Source of the DNA: Armatimonadota bacterium
GTDB taxonomy: Bacteria; Armatimonadota; UBA10988; DTZQ01
Direction of reading: 5' to 3'
Assembly: GCA_012961305.1 (NCBI GenBank)
Contig: DTZQ01000007.1
Location: 1-9,435, forward strand
DNA: 9,435 bases
The notes under the pieces were generated by a model, which ran no database searches, was not told the origin of the DNA, and saw nothing but the letters and a program-made list of their open reading frames with translations. The position numbers and the translations under genes were made by a program. Below, one piece after another: positions 6,323 through 9,435 of the stretch. Every line of letters begins with the position of its first letter. The stretch's first letter is position 1.

Positions 6323-6730
6323 ATGTTTCAATACAGCGAAAAGGTGATGGACCACTTTATGCATCCCCGCAACGTGGGAGAAATTGAAAACGCTGACGGC
6401 GAAGGGACGGTTGGCAATCCCATCTGTGGGGATTTAATGACCTTTTACATCAAAGTAAAGGATGGCCGTTTGGCCGATATAAAGTTCAAGACCTTTGGCT
6501 GTGGGGCAGCCATTGCGGTCTCCAGCATAGTGACCGAAATGGCCATAGGCAAAACTTTGGAAGAGGCCATGGCCATCACCAACAAAATGGTGGCCGCAGA
6601 GTTAGGCGGTCTGCCCAAGAACAAATTGCATTGCTCTAACCTGGGAGCCGATGCCCTGCACGCTGCCATCGAGGATTATTGGAAGAAGCAGGGAAAAGCA
6701 CCTATCCAGAGGAAAAGGCGAGCAAAGTAA
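6323..6730 (+). CDS. nifU: Fe-S cluster assembly scaffold protein, NifU/IscU type
   Basis: This 135-residue protein is a complete U-type scaffold on which [2Fe-2S] and [4Fe-4S] clusters are built before transfer to target proteins in the cytoplasm. The three cluster-binding cysteines are C35 in NPICGD, C60 in FGCGAAIA and C104 in LHCSN. D37 after C35 is the conserved aspartate that makes clusters labile. The start MFQYSEKVMDHFMHPRNVG is typical. The protein is only the N-terminal scaffold domain: the ferredoxin-like and NFU domains of full-length NifU are missing, as in IscU. It ends in a short basic tail (QRKRRAK). No cysteine desulfurase (nifS/iscS) or iscR is adjacent, so sulfur must come from a gene elsewhere. 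GAGG at 6315-6318 precedes the ATG. Whether it is co-transcribed with arsC (42-base gap) is plausible but unproven. Confidence 0.92.
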   Translation: MFQYSEKVMDHFMHPRNVGEIENADGEGTVGNPICGDLMTFYIKVKDGRLADIKFKTFGCGAAIAVSSIVTEMAIGKTLEEAMAITNKMVAAELGGLPKNKLHCSNLGADALHAAIEDYWKKQGKAPIQRKRRAK

Positions 6731-6879
6731 GTTTGGAGCCTGTCTATATCTCCTCCTACACCCAGAGGGAACGACAAGTGATAATGAAAGTCGCCCCTGC
6801 CGACATTCAACCTTCCACCAGGGTTAGCCCCCCTGCTGCCCCTTACTTTTGATGGACTGGCAGGTGTTAGCCTTGCTTA

Positions 6880-6892
6880 GGTTAAACTAACC
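6880..6892. promoter_or_regulatory. Short palindrome before the PD40/stalk gene, possible operator
   Basis: GGTTA-AAC-TAACC is a perfect five-base inverted repeat 18 bases ahead of the next start codon. GTTAGCC also occurs twice upstream, at 6823-6829 and 6866-6872. The 180-base gap 6731-6910 holds nothing else clear: no good promoter boxes and no terminator. The palindrome is short, so it is only a weak operator candidate. Confidence 0.25.
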
Positions 6893-6910
6893 CCAGAGCG
6901 GTGAGACAGC

Positions 6911-8185
6911 ATGAGAGGCATTCTAAAAATGTGGTGGTTGGGAGTTTGGGGAGGGATGATCGGAGTATTGGTGGCCGGTTGGGGAGACAGGGGAAATGAG
7001 TGGGGGGACAGAATTGTCTTCGTATGCCAGGGGGATTTGTGGCTTATGGGGGCGAGCGGAAAAGAGCGGTGCCGACTTACGGCGACAGAAGTGCGGGAAG
7101 AAGAGCCAGCCTGCTCCCCCGATGGGGAATGGATTGCCTATCAAGTGTATGACGCCGCCCGGGATGTGTACGACCTGTGGGTGATGCGACCTGACGGGAC
7201 AGAAGCCCACACCTTGGTCAGCGACGCTCGCGACGCGGCTTGGTCGCCTGACGGGGGACGGTTGGCCTTCGTGTCGCCCCGTCAGGGGTCCTTAGACCTG
7301 TGGCTCACCGACCGTCGGGGGAAGTGGGTGCGGCAACTTACTTCCTCTCCCCACCAGGAGATTTCACCCACTTGGTCACCGCGGGGGGAGAAGTTAGCCT
7401 TTGCATCGCTTATCTACCAGCGGGACGAAACCGGACGGCCCATCCGATGCATTAGCGTCCTTTACGTGCGCTCCTTGGCCGGAGAAGAACAAGCCATTTT
7501 GCGCCTGGAGGGGCAGGAAATTAGCGACTTGGCCTGGTCAACTCAGGACTGGTTGGCCTTTGCCGTCCAGCCGTTTCCCCGCAAGGGACTGGCCTATCAA
7601 ATCTGGCGTGTTCGCCCGGACGGGTCAGACTTGCGCAATTTGAGCGGGAATCGCAAGGAAGCAGAAGGCGAACCAGTTTGGGCCCCCGACGGAAGCAGTT
7701 TGGCTTTCACTCGTTTTGTAAACGGAAGGGGAGAGGTGTGGGTCATGGCTGGGGACGGTACTGCTCGCCGCCGTTTGACCGGTCTGGAAGAAGATGCCTC
7801 TTCGCCCAGTTTCCTGCCCGGAAAGGCCCAGCGGGCGGTGAAAGTGTTTGTGCAAGAAAAACGGATGTTCGGAGCCTTAGCCCCTTGGGTAGGCGACCGC
7901 GAGGTATGGTTGGCCGCCCGGGACTTGGCGATGATGCTGGGACTGGTTTTAACTTGGCAACCGGAGAAGCAGGCCCTCAAGTTACGGGGAACTGAGCGCA
8001 CGCTGCTCATCAACCTGCGCCATCGAGCAGCAAAAGTGAATGGAGAACCAGTTAGCCTGATGCGCTATCCTCAGTTAGAAGGAGGGACTTCTTGGATACC
8101 GGTGCGTAGTGTAGGGCCACATTTGGGTTGGGAAGTAATCTGGGAGCCAGAGGAACGCACGGTACACTTGAAACGGTTGCGATAA
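6911..8185 (+). CDS. Exported PD40 beta-propeller (TolB-like) protein with C-terminal copper-amine-oxidase-like stalk domain
   Basis: This 424-residue protein starts with a probable signal or anchor segment (about 7-24, rich in W, G, V and L after a basic start), so it is likely outside the membrane. Residues about 30-305 contain five or six PD40 (WD40-like, TolB-type) repeats, each centred on a SPDG-like turn: PACSPDGEWIAY, AAWSPDGGRLAF, PTWSPRGEKLAF, LAWSTQDWLAF, PVWAPDGSSLAF, and a degenerate PSFLPG. Residues about 308-424 match the copper amine oxidase N-terminal-like 'stalk' domain common in Firmicute surface proteins (VWLAARDLAMMLG, INLRHRAAKVNG, WIPVRSVGPHLGWEVIW). A scaffold or ligand-binding role at the cell surface is likely, and no catalytic site is seen. 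It is not TolB proper, because the organism type has no Tol-Pal system. A weak ribosome site, GGTGAG, lies at 6900-6905. rph starts 19 bases after its stop. Confidence 0.8.
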   Translation: MRGILKMWWLGVWGGMIGVLVAGWGDRGNEWGDRIVFVCQGDLWLMGASGKERCRLTATEVREEEPACSPDGEWIAYQVYDAARDVYDLWVMRPDGTEAHTLVSDARDAAWSPDGGRLAFVSPRQGSLDLWLTDRRGKWVRQLTSSPHQEISPTWSPRGEKLAFASLIYQRDETGRPIRCISVLYVRSLAGEEQAILRLEGQEISDLAWSTQDWLAFAVQPFPRKGLAYQIWRVRPDGSDLRNLSGNRKEAEGEPVWAPDGSSLAFTRFVNGRGEVWVMAGDGTARRRLTGLEEDASSPSFLPGKAQRAVKVFVQEKRMFGALAPWVGDREVWLAARDLAMMLGLVLTWQPEKQALKLRGTERTLLINLRHRAAKVNGEPVSLMRYPQLEGGTSWIPVRSVGPHLGWEVIWEPEERTVHLKRLR

Positions 8186-8204
8186 ACCGAGGGAAGGGAG
8201 GAAA

Positions 8205-8927
8205 ATGATGTTGCGCTTAGATGGACGAACCGCAGACCAGATTCGGCCCGTGCGCCTGGTTCGCAATTTCATCAAACATGCGGAAGGCTCTTGTCTCATC
8301 GAGCAAGGGGATACCCGGGTAATTTGCACTGCTTCCATCGAAGAAAGTGTTCCCTCCTGGTTGCGCGATAGTGGAACAGGCTGGCTTACCGCCGAGTACG
8401 GAATGCTGCCTCGGGCAACCCATACCCGCAGTGTTCGGGAGCGGAAACGGGGACAACCAGACGCACGGTCGCTGGAAATTCAACGGCTTATTGGCCGTTC
8501 CCTGCGAGCGGTGTTGGATTTAAGGGCCTTGGGGGAGCGAAGCATTTACATTGACTGCGACGTTATCCAGGCTGATGGGGGAACGCGGACCGCGGCCATT
8601 ACCGGAGCCTACGTGGCGCTGGTGGATGCCCTGCGGTATCTGCAAAAGGAAAACGTGGTCAAGAATCTGCCGGTGTCGGACTACGTAGCGGCGGTTAGCG
8701 TGGGCATTGTCTCCGGGAACGAACTGCTGGACTTGAATTATCAGGAAGATTCCCTGGCAGCGGTGGACCTGAACGTAGTTATGACCGGGCGCGGGCGATT
8801 GGTGGAAATTCAAGGAACAGCAGAGGGATTGCCCTTCAGTCGAGAGCAGTTGAACCGCCTATTGGATTTGGCCACAAGGGGAATACAGGAGTTAGTAGCC
8901 AGGCAGAGAGAAGTGCTGGAAAAATAA
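8205..8927 (+). CDS. rph: Ribonuclease PH
   Basis: RNase PH removes nucleotides 3' of the CCA end of tRNA precursors by phosphorolysis, releasing nucleoside diphosphates; it works as a hexamer in the cytoplasm. This 240-residue protein is full length. Visible motifs are GRTADQIRPVR near the start, GWLTAEYGMLPRATHTR at 59-75, RSLEIQRLIGRSLR at 88-101, and DCDVIQADGGTRTAAI at 117-132. R88 and R128 fit the phosphate-binding arginines (R86 and R126 in the well-studied enzymes). The C-terminus, LATRGIQELVARQREVL, is typical. Two consecutive ATGs occur: the one at 8208 is six bases from GGGAGG (8196-8201) and is perhaps the true start, while 8205 is only three bases away. In many Firmicutes rph is followed by an rdgB-type dITPase gene, but here a pilin-like gene follows. 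Confidence 0.95.
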   Translation: MMLRLDGRTADQIRPVRLVRNFIKHAEGSCLIEQGDTRVICTASIEESVPSWLRDSGTGWLTAEYGMLPRATHTRSVRERKRGQPDARSLEIQRLIGRSLRAVLDLRALGERSIYIDCDVIQADGGTRTAAITGAYVALVDALRYLQKENVVKNLPVSDYVAAVSVGIVSGNELLDLNYQEDSLAAVDLNVVMTGRGRLVEIQGTAEGLPFSREQLNRLLDLATRGIQELVARQREVLEK

Positions 8928-8967
8928 GGATTGAGAAAATCGAAAAATTTGCCTTCTCTGTGGTATT

Positions 8968-8994
8968 TAAGAAATGAAGCCCAAGTGCCGATAG
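8968..8994 (+). promoter_or_regulatory. Sigma-28 (SigD/FliA) type promoter
   Basis: TAAG at 8968-8971, a 15-base spacer, then GCCGATAG at 8987-8994. The sigma-28 consensus is TAAA, 15 bases, GCCGATAT/A, so only one base differs in the -35 core and the -10 matches GCCGATA exactly. It lies 41 bases before the pilin-like start codon, leaving a short leader with a strong ribosome site. No sigma-A pair is apparent in the same gap. Sigma-28 controls flagellar and motility genes, so this would place the downstream gene in that regulon. Confidence 0.6.
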
Positions 8995-9035
8995 AAAAAT
9001 GTGAAAGTGCAGGTAGGGGGAAGGAGGAAGGCACC

Positions 9036-9435
9036 ATGTTTTACCACAGGCGAAGGCAGGGACAAACAGTCCCGGAAACGGCGATTGTTTTAGGACTGCT
9101 CACCTTGGTGAGCATTCCCATCATGGTATTTGTGGGGCGAAAGGTGCAAAATGTGTTTACCACGGCGACCGAGGGAATGAGCGTAGCAGAAAAGGCTTCA
9201 AAAGGGGACGAAGATAGAGAAAACCCGCCTAAGCCCCCACCTACTCGCCCGCCCCAGCCGCCCCAGCCCATTCCTAAACCGCCCCCCAGGCCACCAATAC
9301 CTAAGCCGCCACGACCAGAACCCCCGCCAGTAGTGAAACCGCCTCCCAGGCTACCGATACCCAAGCCGCCACGACCAAAACCTCCGCAGCCGCGACCACC
9401 ACGACCGATACCTAAACCGCCACGACCACCACGAC
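9036..9435 (+). CDS. Pilin-like protein with proline-rich repeat tail, C-terminus beyond window
   Basis: The first 133 codons are visible and the gene runs off the window. The N-terminus MFYHRRRQG, then QTVPE and a hydrophobic stretch (about 15-35), fits a type IV/class III prepilin leader: basic residues, a cleavage site after G9, and glutamate at +5 of the mature protein (E14). That resembles Flp-type pilins and small pseudopilins. A short hydrophilic linker (about 40-63) follows. From residue 64 to the end the chain is 42 prolines in 70 residues, with K, R and I, in PKPPRP-type motifs and 20-residue repeats. Such a tail should be a stiff, basic polyproline rod, perhaps crossing the cell wall. 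AAGGAGG at 9021-9027 sits eight bases before the ATG, and a sigma-28-like promoter lies upstream. The family is not certain: a membrane-anchored proline-rich protein without pilin processing is the alternative. Confidence 0.6.
   Translation, partial: MFYHRRRQGQTVPETAIVLGLLTLVSIPIMVFVGRKVQNVFTTATEGMSVAEKASKGDEDRENPPKPPPTRPPQPPQPIPKPPPRPPIPKPPRPEPPPVVKPPPRLPIPKPPRPKPPQPRPPRPIPKPPRPPR
9276..9435 (+). repeat. 60-bp tandem repeat encoding 20-residue proline-rich units
   Basis: Positions 9276-9335 and 9336-9395 are consecutive 60-base units, closely similar over their first 48 bases (AAACCGCC, CCCAGGC, AGCCGCCACGACCA). They encode KPPPRPPIPKPPRPEPPPVV and KPPPRLPIPKPPRPKPPQPR. A third, shorter unit (CCTAAACCGCCACGACCACC) runs to the window edge. 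Differences are mostly at third positions, suggesting an expanded repeat kept under selection for protein sequence. Confidence 0.75.

Noticed and set aside
6784..6852. 22-codon ORF in the 6731-6910 gap
   Set aside because: It has no clear ribosome site and no recognisable sequence, and its length is within chance expectation.
9041..9364. Minus-strand frame encoding a glycine-rich protein
   Set aside because: It is the complement of the proline codon repeats (CCN gives GGN). The plus strand has the promoter, ribosome site and pilin leader.

Overview
This window looks like ordinary chromosome from an anaerobic, probably thermophilic, Gram-positive bacterium related to the Moorella/Desulfotomaculum group of Clostridia. 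The grounds are strong AGGAGG-type ribosome binding sites, a moderately GC-rich composition, a high-molecular-weight rubredoxin (Hrb) of the Moorella type, an ADP-forming acyl-CoA synthetase paired with a BioD/DRTGG protein, and a PD40/copper-amine-oxidase-like 'stalk' protein. The placement is inferred from gene content and was not tested against a database. All supported genes lie on the + strand.

Layout. 120-2218: a tandem-HD, HD-GYP phosphodiesterase overlaps by four bases (ATGA) with hrb, a flavin reductase-rubredoxin fusion. Next comes a 50-codon stump of what looks like fprA, the flavodiiron NO/O2 reductase that is Hrb's known partner. 2248-5538: a 697-residue NDP-forming acetyl/acyl-CoA synthetase, a foldback repeat in the gap, and a BioD-like/DRTGG protein. 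5529-6730: a 57-codon small ORF that overlaps the previous gene, a thioredoxin-type arsenate reductase with an unusual C-terminal tail, and a NifU/IscU-type Fe-S scaffold. 6911-8927: an exported PD40 beta-propeller plus stalk-domain protein directly ahead of RNase PH (rph). 8968-9435: a near-consensus sigma-28-type promoter followed by the start of a pilin-like gene whose tail is about 60% proline in 20-residue repeats. The window ends inside that gene.

How the genes may work together. HD-GYP and hrb are probably translationally coupled, which would tie c-di-GMP turnover to a redox carrier, although Hrb seems to have lost its adjacent oxidase. The synthetase makes ATP and acetate from acetyl-CoA (or runs in reverse). 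The BioD/DRTGG protein is of the kind fused to phosphotransacetylases and may act with it. arsC and nifU have none of their usual operon partners here. The pilin-like gene appears to have its own motility-type promoter, separate from rph.

No tRNA, rRNA, CRISPR array, transposase or convincing intrinsic terminator was seen. No gap between genes exceeds 300 bases. The longest gap, 6731-6910, holds only a short palindrome and a weak peptide-length ORF. The strongest candidates for something new are the sigma-28-linked pilin head with a proline-rich rod, the truncated fprA behind an intact hrb, and the foldback element after the synthetase gene.
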